64,000 nucleotides of DNA from JACCTH01 sp035253825 (GCA_035253825.1 DATFBM010000037.1:1-64000); one strand, 5' to 3'; counted from the first letter of the stretch, positions 31,585 through 39,653 are shown. Made by a program: numbers and translations. Notes: a model not told the origin generated them from the sequence alone.

Positions 31585-33078
31585 TTATGGGTAATGGTCG
31601 GGTAGGTCGTTCTCGTATAAGACCGCATCGCCTGCCTCGAGGTTCGCTCGCACCCACTCGACGGCCTGCGATCGTGAATCGACCACGGTAACGAGGGCGC
31701 GCCTCCCGTTCGCACCTTCTGTCAACGACCGGCGGTTGGTGTGGCCGACAACCACGAGATCGGTTGCCTGCTCGGCCGCCGCCTGGGCCCACTCCCGATT
31801 CGCCCGCTCCTGCTCAGGCCCCAACTCCACCATTCCGGGTGTCACCACCACCCGCCTGCCGCCGCCGTCGAGCTCGACCAATGAGTCGAGGGCCGCCCGC
31901 GCTCCGACGGGGTTGGAGTTGTAGGTGTCGTCGATGACGGTCACGCCGCGATCCGTGCGAGAGATCTCCCTGCGATGTTGAGCGACGGGAAGATCGCGCA
32001 AGCGGCCCGAGAGTGCCAGGGGTTCGATACCCAAGCCGATTGCCGCCGCCATCGCCGATGCGACGTTGCCGGGGAAGACCCCTTCACCCACCTCGCCGAC
32101 TAGTTCGCCCTCAACCGACAGAAGTCCATCGACCACCGCCACATTGGCTGTGCGAGCAATCGTCGATGTCGTCAGTACCCGACTTGTTTGCTTCCCTGCA
32201 AGTTCCGCCAGTCGGGGATGATCCTGATTGAGGACTGCCACCGAAGCCCGCTCCAGGATCTCGGCCTTCGCTTCGACGATCGCCTCCTCTGATCCGAATC
32301 GCTCGAGATGGACCGGGCCGATGGCTGTGATCACCGCAACGTCGGGGGGAACGAAGTCGCAGAGCTCACGAATCTCGCCTTGTCCGTATGTGCCCATCTC
32401 GGCGATGAAGATCGATGTGCCCGGGATAAGTTGCTCGTTGATGGCCCGGGCCAGACCCATGCGGTTGTTGAACGAGGCCGGGCTCGCCACCACCGATCGC
32501 GTACCCCCGATGAGGTGAGCCAGATAGTTCTTGGTGGTGGTCTTTCCATAGCTCCCCGTGATCGCCACCACCCGCGCTCCCGATCCGGCCAATCGCGCCC
32601 GGGCTTTCTCCACCCACTCATTTCCGGCGCGGCGCTCGGTTCGGTCGAGAATCGCCGCCGCCGCGTCAACCAGACGGGGCACGACGATGATCGCCGCCGC
32701 GGCCGGCCCCGGGTGGGCGATGATCACCGACCAAGCACCGAACAGGATCACCAACGCGCCGGTAGCCAGTGCCAGCCTCCGCAGCCGGGGAGTCCAATCG
32801 AGTGGGGAGGTCCGTCCCCGCAGCCCCAGTCCCACCGGCCCGATCGCGCCTGTCAAACCCAACCAGCCGAGGGAGGGTTCAATGAAGAAGGAGCCAACCA
32901 CACCCGCCACGGCCACCAGACCCAGGACTCGATTGACGAGCGATACGTTCCACCAGCGCCAGGCGAACCGTGTCGCTGCCGGCGGCAGGTAGTGCTCGCG
33001 CTGGGACACCCGCAACCAGCGCAAAGCCGCGATCCCGGCTCCGATCATCGAAGCCGCCACCAGGAGCCACATCTTCAA
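31585..33078 (-). CDS. Membrane-anchored Mur ligase-family protein (MurF-like)
   Basis: A 497-residue Mur ligase with an unusual N terminus. Residues 1-150 hold four or five hydrophobic segments (about 3-20, 48-67, 68-86, 101-120, 124-142) in place of the UDP-substrate-binding domain of ordinary MurF. The ATP-binding central domain starts about residue 168 with P-loop TGSYGKTTTKNYL (174-186), then AEMGTYGQGEIRELC, AITAIGPVHLERFGS, and the C-terminal ligase domain HRREISRTDRGVTVIDDTYNSNPVGARAALDSL, as in MurF. It ends VLYENDLPDHYP. The frame overlaps the hydrolase gene by 4 bp, and ddl follows. A membrane-tethered, lipid-linked muropeptide or another cell-wall precursor is the most plausible substrate, but this is inference. 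Confidence 0.82.
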   Translation of the reverse strand: MKMWLLVAASMIGAGIAALRWLRVSQREHYLPPAATRFAWRWWNVSLVNRVLGLVAVAGVVGSFFIEPSLGWLGLTGAIGPVGLGLRGRTSPLDWTPRLRRLALATGALVILFGAWSVIIAHPGPAAAAIIVVPRLVDAAAAILDRTERRAGNEWVEKARARLAGSGARVVAITGSYGKTTTKNYLAHLIGGTRSVVASPASFNNRMGLARAINEQLIPGTSIFIAEMGTYGQGEIRELCDFVPPDVAVITAIGPVHLERFGSEEAIVEAKAEILERASVAVLNQDHPRLAELAGKQTSRVLTTSTIARTANVAVVDGLLSVEGELVGEVGEGVFPGNVASAMAAAIGLGIEPLALSGRLRDLPVAQHRREISRTDRGVTVIDDTYNSNPVGARAALDSLVELDGGGRRVVVTPGMVELGPEQERANREWAQAAAEQATDLVVVGHTNRRSLTEGANGRRALVTVVDSRSQAVEWVRANLEAGDAVLYENDLPDHYP

Positions 33079-33806
33079 CGGGTGAGCATCTTTTCGACCC
33101 CGTCTTCTAAAGCCCGCGGCGCCTCGAGCGGAACCGAGTGGCCGACTCCGTCGAGGATCTGGAGCTCGGCGCCCGGAATCAACTCCGCCAAGCGCTCGGC
33201 AACCGCCACGGACGCCTCCTGGTCTTCCGCTCCCCAGAGCAGGAGAACCGGGAGGTCGAGGGCGGCAAGCTCATCCTGATACGTCTCGTTGAGAATTCGC
33301 ACCAGGATGTCTCTCATCACGCCGGAAGCCGTCGAATAGTCCCTCGACCCGTACCGCTGACGGATGCGCTCCATCCTGGCCTCAGAGATCAGCCCCAGCC
33401 TTCGCGCCCAGCGGCTCACCCGGAATAAGAGAGCTGGTTTGCCCTGGGGAGTGAGACGAAACAACGGTGCCCCGGTCAGGACCAGGCCACCGAAGCGGTC
33501 GGGGTGCATGGTCGCCAGGTGCAGGGCCACCCTCCCACCGAAGGAGTGCCCCACCAGGACCGGCCTATCACCCAACTCCTCGAGCAAAGGGGCCAGGATG
33601 GCTGCGTACTCTCGGGAGCCGATGGCCTCCGCCGGCGGCGCCGAGGCCCCGAAGCCGGGAAGATCCGGGGCGAGATAAGGGAGTTCCCCGAGTGCGGATC
33701 GGAAGTCGGAGGCACGCCGCCCCCAACCGTGGAGCGCTAGAACTCTCGGCGCCGGGCCAGTGCACTCGGCGAAGACGGCCCCGCCGGCATAGGCCCTTAG
33801 CGCCAT
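33075..33806 (-). CDS. Alpha/beta-hydrolase-fold protein
   Basis: A 243-residue alpha/beta hydrolase. The oxyanion region VLALHGWGRRASDF, nucleophile elbow GHSFGGR (Ser), late aspartate in VLLLWGAEDQEASVA and catalytic histidine in GVGHSVPLEAP form a complete triad. ATG at 33806 (MALRAYAGGAVFAEC) is used; a frame extending to 33890 has no support. It is the first gene of a hydrolase, Mur ligase, Ddl string (4-bp overlap with the second). It is divergent from a histidine kinase gene, 74 bp between starts. A lipid or peptide ester substrate linked to envelope metabolism is possible. Confidence 0.85.
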   Translation of the reverse strand: MALRAYAGGAVFAECTGPAPRVLALHGWGRRASDFRSALGELPYLAPDLPGFGASAPPAEAIGSREYAAILAPLLEELGDRPVLVGHSFGGRVALHLATMHPDRFGGLVLTGAPLFRLTPQGKPALLFRVSRWARRLGLISEARMERIRQRYGSRDYSTASGVMRDILVRILNETYQDELAALDLPVLLLWGAEDQEASVAVAERLAELIPGAELQILDGVGHSVPLEAPRALEDGVEKMLTR

Positions 33807-33880
33807 GCGGAGATACTCAATGCCGGGCGCACAGCAGTCGAGAATAATTGTGATCACTTCCTCAACCCCGGGATGGCCTG

Positions 33881-35689
33881 GTGCCAACACTGACAGCTGA
33901 CATTGCGCCGCTGTGGCGTTTTCGTGCTGCTGCCATGCGTCGGGCGGTGGCGCTGACCTGGGTTGTACTGGCCATCCTCGCCGCTCAGGCGGTCAGGCAA
34001 TGGGAGGAGAACTTCGACGAGGTCGGGTTCGCCGTCGCCGTGGTGGTCATGGCCCTGGTGCTTCTCGCTTCTTCCCTGATCGATTGGTATCGGGTCATGC
34101 CCACCCATCGCGGTCCCTGGGCCACTCTCGCCTGGACCGCCAGCATCAGCCTCTGCCTGGTGGTCGTCGGCACCCAGCCCGGCATGGAAACACTCACCCC
34201 TCCGATGTTCTTCGGGGTCGTTGCCCTGTCCGGTCTCGTCCTCGATCGGTTCAAACACGTTCTGATCACGATCCTCTCGGTCGCCTCCCTGGCATTTCTC
34301 GCCTTCACCTCAGATCAGCCCCTCAACCTTGCCTCGCTACTGGTCCAGATTTTCTCCGTCATCGTGGTTGCTACCGCCACCGCCCTGATGGGCTATGAAT
34401 TTGAACAGGAGTCGACCCGCAGCGCTCGCCGCCTCACCGATCTTCAACGACAACGGGCCGACTTCGAGCGCCTGTACGCCGTGTCCGCCACCCTGGCCGG
34501 AGCGGAGTCCCTCTCCGAGGTCCTGCCCGAGTTGGTCGGACGAATTTGCACCTATCTCAATGCCCAGGTGGGAGTGGTGATGCTCTACGTCCCGGACTCT
34601 CACGAGCTCAGACTGATGGATCCGATCTGGGTCACCGGTTATCCCCTCGAGGCGGGCGACGTCTCCGTTTCGGTGAGCGCAGGTGGTGTCCTGGCCCAGG
34701 TGTTCAAATCAGGAAAGCCAGTGCTCCTGGATCAGATCGCCGAGCGCTCCGAGAGCTACGGGATCCTCGGCGAGCTCGGGCTGAAAGAGGCGATGGTTGC
34801 CCCCCTCCGCGTCGAGCAGTTCAAAGTGGGAGTCATCGCGGTCGGCGATCCCGTGGACGGTTCCTTTGGACGGGACCAGCTTGAAGCCCTCTCCTCTCTC
34901 GGCGCTCCCGCCGCCCTCGTGCTCTCCCAGCTTGGTCGCTATGAGGCCGTCGCTGAGATGACGAGGAGGTTGGAGGAAGTCGCTCAGATGAAAACCGACT
35001 TCGTCTCTGTGGTCAGTCACGAGCTGCGGACTCCACTCACGTCCATTATCGGGTCGCTCGACACCGTCGCCCGCCCCGAGCTCGCTCCCCAGGCGGAAAC
35101 CGCCCGCAACTTGCTCAATACCGCCCGCCGGCAGGCAGGTCGTTTGCAACGTCTGATCGAGGATCTCCTGATCGTCAGCCGGCTGGAGAGAAACGCCGTC
35201 CCAATCCAGCTCGAGAAAGTCGTCCTCGAGAAGTTCCTCTCCGAGCTGGCCGCCACGCTGCAGATTCCCGACCTCAGCATCGAGGTGATGCCAGCCGATC
35301 TCACCGTCCTCTCCGACCCCGATCACCTAAACCGGATCTTCTTGAACCTGTTGGAAAACGCCATCAAGTACGCCCCCAGCAGCCCGGTAGAGGTGAGGGC
35401 GGCCGCCAAGGGAAACCGGGTGGAAGTGGCAGTGAGCGATCATGGAGCCGGGATTCCCGCCGACATGCGGGAAAGGATCTTCCACCGCTTCACCCAGCTC
35501 GAGGGCTCGGCGACGCGCACCCGTGGTGGCACCGGCCTCGGGCTCAACATCGTAAAGGGACTCGCCGAGGCGATGCATGGAAGCGTCGAATTGATCGACA
35601 CCCCCGGAGGGGGTGCGACCTTCGTCGTCAGCCTTCCCCTTACGGAGCCCGCCCCGGCCCTGGCATACCCTCGCTACTCGGTGGGTTGA
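33881..35689 (+). CDS. Orphan sensor histidine kinase (6 TM, GAF, HisKA, HATPase)
   Basis: A 602-residue membrane kinase. Six membrane helices occupy residues about 20-170, then a coiled linker, a GAF domain (about 195-350), HisKA with phospho-acceptor His380 in SVVSHELRTPLTSII, and a HATPase domain (N-box NRIFLNLLENAIKYAP, G1 SDHGAGIP, F-box IFHRFTQ, G2 GGTGLGLNIVKGLAEAMHG). The protein is complete and should be active. The GTG start at 33881 lacks a good Shine-Dalgarno; ATG at 33935 is an alternative. No response regulator is adjacent: downstream is convergent fabI (16-bp overlap). The sensed signal is unknown. Confidence 0.93.
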   Translation: MPTLTADIAPLWRFRAAAMRRAVALTWVVLAILAAQAVRQWEENFDEVGFAVAVVVMALVLLASSLIDWYRVMPTHRGPWATLAWTASISLCLVVVGTQPGMETLTPPMFFGVVALSGLVLDRFKHVLITILSVASLAFLAFTSDQPLNLASLLVQIFSVIVVATATALMGYEFEQESTRSARRLTDLQRQRADFERLYAVSATLAGAESLSEVLPELVGRICTYLNAQVGVVMLYVPDSHELRLMDPIWVTGYPLEAGDVSVSVSAGGVLAQVFKSGKPVLLDQIAERSESYGILGELGLKEAMVAPLRVEQFKVGVIAVGDPVDGSFGRDQLEALSSLGAPAALVLSQLGRYEAVAEMTRRLEEVAQMKTDFVSVVSHELRTPLTSIIGSLDTVARPELAPQAETARNLLNTARRQAGRLQRLIEDLLIVSRLERNAVPIQLEKVVLEKFLSELAATLQIPDLSIEVMPADLTVLSDPDHLNRIFLNLLENAIKYAPSSPVEVRAAAKGNRVEVAVSDHGAGIPADMRERIFHRFTQLEGSATRTRGGTGLGLNIVKGLAEAMHGSVELIDTPGGGATFVVSLPLTEPAPALAYPRYSVG

Positions 35690-36474
35690 GGCTCCTCCTG
35701 GGCGGGAGCGGAGATGGCGTGGAACCCGCCATCGACATGGATGACCTCGCCGGTCGTCAGAGGCGCCCAATCGGAGAGCAGGACACAGATCATCTTCGCC
35801 ACGGCGAGAGGGTTGCTCGAGTCCCAGCGCAGCGGCGCCCGCTCGGCCCAAGTGTCGTGCAAGTGGTCGAAGCCCGGGATTGATCGAGCCGCCACGGTTC
35901 GCAGGGGTCCCGCCGAAACCAGGTTGACCCGGACCTGGTAACGCCCCAGGTCACGAGCCAGATAGCGGCTCACCGATTGCAGTGCTGATTTGGCGACGCC
36001 CATCCAGTCGTACGCCGGCCAGGCGGTGGTGTTGTCGAAGTCGAGGCCTACCACCGATCCCCCTCCCGCCTTCTGCATCAACGGCAGCGCCCCCACTGCC
36101 AGGGTCTTGAGCGAGAACGCCGAGGTGACAAAGGCCGTCGCCGCCGACTCCTGAGGAGTATTGAGAAAGTTTCCGCCGAGGGCGTCGCTCGGGGCGAATG
36201 CGATCGCATGCAGTGCTCCGTCAAGCTTCCCCCACATGCCGTCGAGTTGGGCCATGACCGAAGCGACATGCTCATCGTTGGTGATGTCCATCTCCAAGAC
36301 CGGGGGGAGGCTCGGGAGCCTTTGCACAGCTCGTTCCGTCAACCGCAATGCCCGGCCGAAATTGGTGACCACGATTTCGGCCCCTTGTTCTTGGGCAACC
36401 TTGGCGGCGGAGAAGGCGATCGAATCGTCGGTGGTGATGCCGGTGATGAGAAGTCTCTTGCCCTCTAACAACAT
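35674..36474 (-). CDS. fabI: Enoyl-[acyl-carrier-protein] reductase (InhA/FabI type)
   Basis: NADH-dependent last step of the FAS-II elongation cycle. It is 266 residues from the ATG at 36474 (LLEGKRLLITGITTDDSIAFSAAKVAQEQGAEIVVTNF), which closely follows the InhA/FabI start. The dinucleotide loop is GITTDDSIAF, and the catalytic Tyr-x6-Lys pattern is present in PAYDWMGVAKSALQSVSRYLARDLG. VNLVSAGPLRTVAARSIPGF and EVIHVDGGFHA follow as expected. GGGAG precedes the ATG by six bases; the longer frame to 36504 was not used. It lies 13 bp after the small membrane protein gene. Confidence 0.95.
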   Translation of the reverse strand: MLLEGKRLLITGITTDDSIAFSAAKVAQEQGAEIVVTNFGRALRLTERAVQRLPSLPPVLEMDITNDEHVASVMAQLDGMWGKLDGALHAIAFAPSDALGGNFLNTPQESAATAFVTSAFSLKTLAVGALPLMQKAGGGSVVGLDFDNTTAWPAYDWMGVAKSALQSVSRYLARDLGRYQVRVNLVSAGPLRTVAARSIPGFDHLHDTWAERAPLRWDSSNPLAVAKMICVLLSDWAPLTTGEVIHVDGGFHAISAPAQEEPQPTE

Positions 36475-36487
36475 TTCCGTCTCCCGC

Positions 36488-36853
36488 CTAGAAGTTGCCG
36501 CCAAAGGCCATGATGCCTCGCAAACCGAGCCCCATGAGGAAAAGCATCAGCAGGCCGTAGTAGAGGGCCGGCTTCTTGCGGAACTGTGATCGATAGATAT
36601 AGGCGAAGGCCAGGGAGAAGGAGATCACTACCCCGTAAAACACGTGCTGGTTCCCGGGGTCGATGCCTTCCAAGTTCATGGCCAAGAGCCCCAGGAGCAC
36701 CTGCACAGCCATCACCCCAATTCCGAGGGCGATAAGTACCCAAAAGGGTGGTCCCACCTTCCGCCGCGTGAAGTGCCAGGCGATGCCTCCCAGCCCAATC
36801 AAGCCGGTCACGCCAACTGCCACCCATCCCCAAATCGAATGAAAGCTGCCCAA
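36488..36853 (-). CDS. Small four-helix membrane protein, unknown function
   Basis: A 121-residue protein with four hydrophobic segments (GWVAVGVTGLIGLGGIAWHF, FWVLIALGIGVMAVQVLLGLLAM, HVFYGVVISFSLAFAYIY and LYYGLLMLFLMGLGLRGIMAF) and basic loops (TRRKVG, RSQFRKKP). No enzyme motif was recognised. It sits between an acyl-CoA ligase and fabI on the same strand, 19 bp after the ligase start side and 13 bp before fabI, so it may be part of a lipid-metabolism operon. The function cannot be assigned. Confidence 0.65.
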   Translation of the reverse strand: MGSFHSIWGWVAVGVTGLIGLGGIAWHFTRRKVGPPFWVLIALGIGVMAVQVLLGLLAMNLEGIDPGNQHVFYGVVISFSLAFAYIYRSQFRKKPALYYGLLMLFLMGLGLRGIMAFGGNF

Positions 36854-36872
36854 AAGGCCGTTTGCCGAATCT

Positions 36873-38489
36873 CTATTGATCCAGCAACAAGTCTGCGTAC
36901 TGGTCGCGAACCACTTTCTTGTCGAACTTGCCGGTGCCGGTCTTGGGTATTGCGTCTATGAAGACCACTCTGTCGGGAAGCCACCATTTGGCGACCTTGT
37001 CACTCAAGAACTCGAGCAACTCTGCTTCGGTGACACTGGCGTTGGGTGCCAACACGACGAAAGCCGCCGGCCGCTCTTGCCACTTGTGGTGCTTCAACCC
37101 CACCACCGTGGCCTCAGCCACCGCCGGGTGAGCCATCAGCGTGTTTTCGAGGTCGAGTGAGGAGATCCATTCCCCACCCGACTTGATGACATCCTTCGCC
37201 CGGTCGGTGATCTTGATATATCCCTCGGGAGTGATCTTGCAGACGTCGCCTGTCCGCATCCAGCCGTCCTGAAAAGTTTGGGACGAACGCGAGTCTTTGT
37301 AGTACTCACCCGCAATCCATGGGCCTCGGATCAGAAGCTCACCGAAGGCCACCCCGTCCTCAGGAAGTTCATTGCCTTCCTCGTCGACAATCTTGACCTG
37401 GAGCCCTGGCGATGGCAGGCCCGCGGTCTCGAGCACGTCGAGCTGTCGTTCGAAGTCCCAGGCGGCCATGCCCGGTTTGAGGAGCGCGATCGAAGCCACC
37501 GGGTTGGTCTCCGTCATTCCCCATCCCTGTTTGATGAGGATGCCCCGCTCCTTCCAGAACCAATCGATCATCGAGCGGGGAACGGCCGAGCCGCCGCAGA
37601 GAAATCCTTTCATCGAGCTCATGTCGACCTCTGGGTGTTCGGCCAGGTATTGCATGATCCCGAGCCAAACCGTTGGAACGCCCGCCGAGAAGGTCACACG
37701 CTCCTCTTCGAACAGCTTCACCAGCCCGGCTGGGCTGAGGTCGGGGCCGGGATACGTCAGCTTGGCACCAACCGCGGTGGCCATGAAGGGATAACCCCAG
37801 GCGGAGGCATGAAACATCGGCACCACCGGGAGGATGTTGTCCTCTGGAGTGAGGGAAACCGCGGCCAGGTTGGAGATGGCGTGGATATACGTCGAGCGTT
37901 GGGTGTAGGCGACGCCTTTCGGGTTGCCAGTGGTCCCCGAGGTGTAGCAAAGCATCATCGGCGATCTCTCATCGAGGACTGGCCACTCCCCCCATTCGGC
38001 GACTCCATCGATCAGGTCTTCGTAGGCGACCGCGTTCGGGAGATTTCCCTCCCCGACGCCCTCACCCATGACGACGTAGGTCCTCACCGTCTCGAGGGTG
38101 GGAGCCACCTTCTCGATCAAGGGCACTAGATCCGGGTCAACGAAGAGAGCCTTGTCCTCGGCGTGATTGATGATGTAGGTGATCTGCTCGGGGAACAGGC
38201 GAAGATTGACCGTGTGACAGATGCGACCGGTGTTGGCTGTCGCCCAATAGAGCTCGTGATGACGACGGTTGTTCCAGGCGAAAGTGGCGATCGCTTCCCC
38301 CTGGTCGATTCCCAATCGATCGCGGAGGGCCGTCGCCAGGCGCCGAACCCGGTGGTCCACTTCTCCGTAGGTGGTGCGGACCTGGCTGCGATCAGATTCG
38401 ACCGAGACGATCTCCTGGTCGGGAAAAATGCGAACCGTGCGGTTGTAGAGGGTTGACAAGAGAAGCGGGAAGTCCATCGAGTGAGGCAT
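36873..38489 (-). CDS. Acyl-CoA ligase (fatty-acid--CoA ligase, AMP-binding)
   Basis: A 538-residue adenylate-forming enzyme activating a fatty acid through acyl-AMP to acyl-CoA. The phosphate loop is MLCYTSGTTGNPKGVAYTQRS; the A5 motif is QGWGMTETNP; A7/A8 are GWMRTGDVCKITPEGYIKITDRAKDVIKSGGEWISSLDLEN; the catalytic lysine is in PKTGTGKFDKK near the end. The A8 region with K-S-G-G-E-W-I-S is typical of medium-chain/AlkK-like ligases. The upstream bPH-domain gene is 6 bp away, the small membrane gene 19 bp downstream. Substrate chain length is not determinable by eye. Confidence 0.92.
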   Translation of the reverse strand: MPHSMDFPLLLSTLYNRTVRIFPDQEIVSVESDRSQVRTTYGEVDHRVRRLATALRDRLGIDQGEAIATFAWNNRRHHELYWATANTGRICHTVNLRLFPEQITYIINHAEDKALFVDPDLVPLIEKVAPTLETVRTYVVMGEGVGEGNLPNAVAYEDLIDGVAEWGEWPVLDERSPMMLCYTSGTTGNPKGVAYTQRSTYIHAISNLAAVSLTPEDNILPVVPMFHASAWGYPFMATAVGAKLTYPGPDLSPAGLVKLFEEERVTFSAGVPTVWLGIMQYLAEHPEVDMSSMKGFLCGGSAVPRSMIDWFWKERGILIKQGWGMTETNPVASIALLKPGMAAWDFERQLDVLETAGLPSPGLQVKIVDEEGNELPEDGVAFGELLIRGPWIAGEYYKDSRSSQTFQDGWMRTGDVCKITPEGYIKITDRAKDVIKSGGEWISSLDLENTLMAHPAVAEATVVGLKHHKWQERPAAFVVLAPNASVTEAELLEFLSDKVAKWWLPDRVVFIDAIPKTGTGKFDKKVVRDQYADLLLDQ

Positions 38490-38495
38490 GGACGT

Positions 38496-39107
38496 TTATC
38501 CTCCCGTCCCGCCGAGCAACGTCTGCTTTTCACGGTTGTACTCGTCGTCGGAAAGCTTGCCCTCATCATGGAGCCGGGAAAGGATCTGGAGCTGCTCCGC
38601 TTTCGACACCCCCGTGCCACCCCGCTCGAGGCTGAACATTCGATCCTCACGGGCCTTGTAGATCAAGTTCTTCATGTCCTCGGCCCGGGGAATGTCCCGA
38701 TAGATCGTCTGTCCCTGTTCACCGGCCGACTCGATCATCACGTCGCCGCTGCGAACCATCCTCTCGAAGGCAGTCTGATGGAAAGAAACGGTGTTGATCA
38801 TTTCGAGCGGAATCTCCTTGCCGGACTTGGAAATGAAACCCGCGCGATGAATCACCCTTTCGTTGGTGATGACGTGCTCTGTCGTCCACCAGTTGATCAC
38901 CCCGCGGATGGTGAGGATCACCCAGAGGATGCCGACCACCAACGGGCCCCATGCGGCCAGCGCTCCGCTGGTGAAGAATGCGAGGAAGACAATCAGCAAC
39001 AGGGCCAGGAGCGAGATGCCCAGCGGTCCCATGATCGCGGTCCAATGCGGTTTGAATTCGGCGACGACTTCCTCGCCAGGACTGAGAAGTTTTTTGGGAT
39101 AGGCCAC
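38496..39107 (-). CDS. bPH2-domain membrane protein with SHOCT tail
   Basis: A 203-residue protein: two membrane helices (WTAIMGPLGISLLALLLIVFLAFF and ALAAWGPLVVGILWVILTIRGVIN), a bacterial PH-like domain (WWTTEHVITNERVIHRAGFISKSGKEIPLEMINTVSFHQTAFERMVRSGDVMIESAG), and a C-terminal SHOCT-type motif (LSRLHDEGKLSDDEYNREKQTLLGG). Its upstream side faces the intergenic RNA region; promoters were not seen. It probably heads the operon with the acyl-CoA ligase, small membrane protein and fabI. The specific function is unknown. Confidence 0.85.
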   Translation of the reverse strand: MAYPKKLLSPGEEVVAEFKPHWTAIMGPLGISLLALLLIVFLAFFTSGALAAWGPLVVGILWVILTIRGVINWWTTEHVITNERVIHRAGFISKSGKEIPLEMINTVSFHQTAFERMVRSGDVMIESAGEQGQTIYRDIPRAEDMKNLIYKAREDRMFSLERGGTGVSKAEQLQILSRLHDEGKLSDDEYNREKQTLLGGTGG

Positions 39108-39144
39108 GAAGCCGGAGGCTAGCTCCGAGGGCTCTACGGTTGCC

Positions 39145-39221
39145 TCGCGAAAACAAAGCAGTCATCGCGAAAACCAACCAGCCGGTTCGTCTTGACGCAA
39201 CGTCGTTGGCTGCGTTATGTT
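39145..39221 (+). promoter_or_regulatory. Promoter of structured RNA 1, with paired CGCGAAAA repeats
   Basis: -35 TTGACG (39192-39197), 18-bp spacer, -10 TATGTT (39216-39221). Upstream lie two CGCGAAAA copies (39146 and 39166), exactly 20 bp apart and 26 bp before the -35. The same design recurs for RNA 2. Predicted start is about 39228. Confidence 0.72.
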
Positions 39222-39227
39222 GCCGCC

Positions 39228-39391
39228 GTCCGATAGACAGTTTCTGTAGATCGGATGTGCGAGAGCCCTCGGGCTGTCGCAGAAGTCCTTCCTGGACAGG
39301 GGACCTTCGGGTCGTCGAGTCCACAAGGAAAGACCAGAGGAACCCCGAGAGGGTGGAGATTCGTCGAAGCTCCCTCGGGGTTTTCTTCTTT
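39228..39391 (+). ncRNA. Putative structured non-coding RNA 1 (novel tandem pair)
   Basis: About 164 nt from a predicted start at 39228 to the T-tract. No credible ORF lies in it. It folds by eye into a 5' hairpin TCCGAT-ag-ACAG-ttt-CTGT-ag-ATCGGA (39229-39255), a second long hairpin TGCGA-g-AGCCC ... (39258-39281), GTCC-TTCCT-GGAC (39285-39297), GACC-TTCG-GGTC with a UUCG loop (39302-39313), and the terminator. It shares with RNA 2 the promoter, the start region CCGTC, and the near-3' block AGAGGA(A)CCCCGAGAGGGT (18 of 19). No match to a known RNA family could be recalled. The evidence is structural; expression is unproven. A leader peptide or attenuator is unlikely because no gene follows the terminator before RNA 2. 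Confidence 0.62.
39341..39391 (+). terminator. Intrinsic terminator of RNA 1
   Basis: Stem AACCCCGAG (39341-39349) with CTCGGGGTT (39374-39382), inner stem GGAG/CTCC, followed by TTTTCTTCTTT (39381-39391). It closely resembles the terminator of RNA 2. Confidence 0.85.
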
Positions 39392-39403
39392 GCTCACAGT
39401 GCT

Positions 39404-39479
39404 CCGCGAAAAGCAACCGGGAACCGCGAAAAATAGGCGTCCTCTGAATTTGACGAGCGGTGGGTCGGTCGAATACGTT
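39404..39479 (+). promoter_or_regulatory. Promoter of structured RNA 2, with paired CGCGAAAA repeats
   Basis: -35 TTGACG (39450-39455), 18-bp spacer, -10 TACGTT (39474-39479). Two CGCGAAAA copies at 39405 and 39425 are again exactly 20 bp apart and 25 bp before the -35. Predicted start is about 39487. Confidence 0.72.
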
Positions 39480-39486
39480 GCCCTCC

Positions 39487-39633
39487 GTCAGGCAGGAGGT
39501 GACTCCAGCCAGACCCCGAGAAGCCGAGAGGCTTCGAGGGAAGCGAGAGAGGGAACGAATTTCGGTTCGGAGTCTCGATCGCAGAGGACCCCGAGAGGGT
39601 ACGACTCCGGTCGCAGCTCTCTCGGGGTTTTCT
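39487..39633 (+). ncRNA. Putative structured non-coding RNA 2 (novel tandem pair)
   Basis: About 147 nt. Hairpin GGC-A-GGAG-GTGA-CTCC-A-GCC (39491-39510) has a GNRA loop; hairpin CCC-GA-GAAGCC-GAGA-GGCTTC-GA-GGG (39515-39540) has a GNRA loop and a tandem G-A/G-A internal loop; a third stem pairs GCGAGAGA (39543-39550) with TCTC-ga-TCGC (39573-39582); then the terminator. Sequence outside the promoter, start and 3' block differs from RNA 1, yet the overall plan is the same. An open frame that runs through it (39460 onwards) is the upstream extension of the nuclease gene and is not coding here. The function is unknown. Confidence 0.62.
39588..39633 (+). terminator. Intrinsic terminator of RNA 2
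   Basis: Stem ACCCCGAGAG (39588-39597) with CTCTCGGGGT (39619-39628), inner hairpin CGAC-TCCG-GTCG, followed by TTTTCT. Same stem core as the RNA 1 terminator. Confidence 0.85.
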
Positions 39634-39653
39634 CATTGTTCGGCCGTCTCATA

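Noticed and set aside
33837..33860. TGTGATCAC, CRP-like half palindrome in the hydrolase/kinase gap
   Set aside because: Too short and lacking the N6-spaced TCACA arm; not distinguishable from chance.
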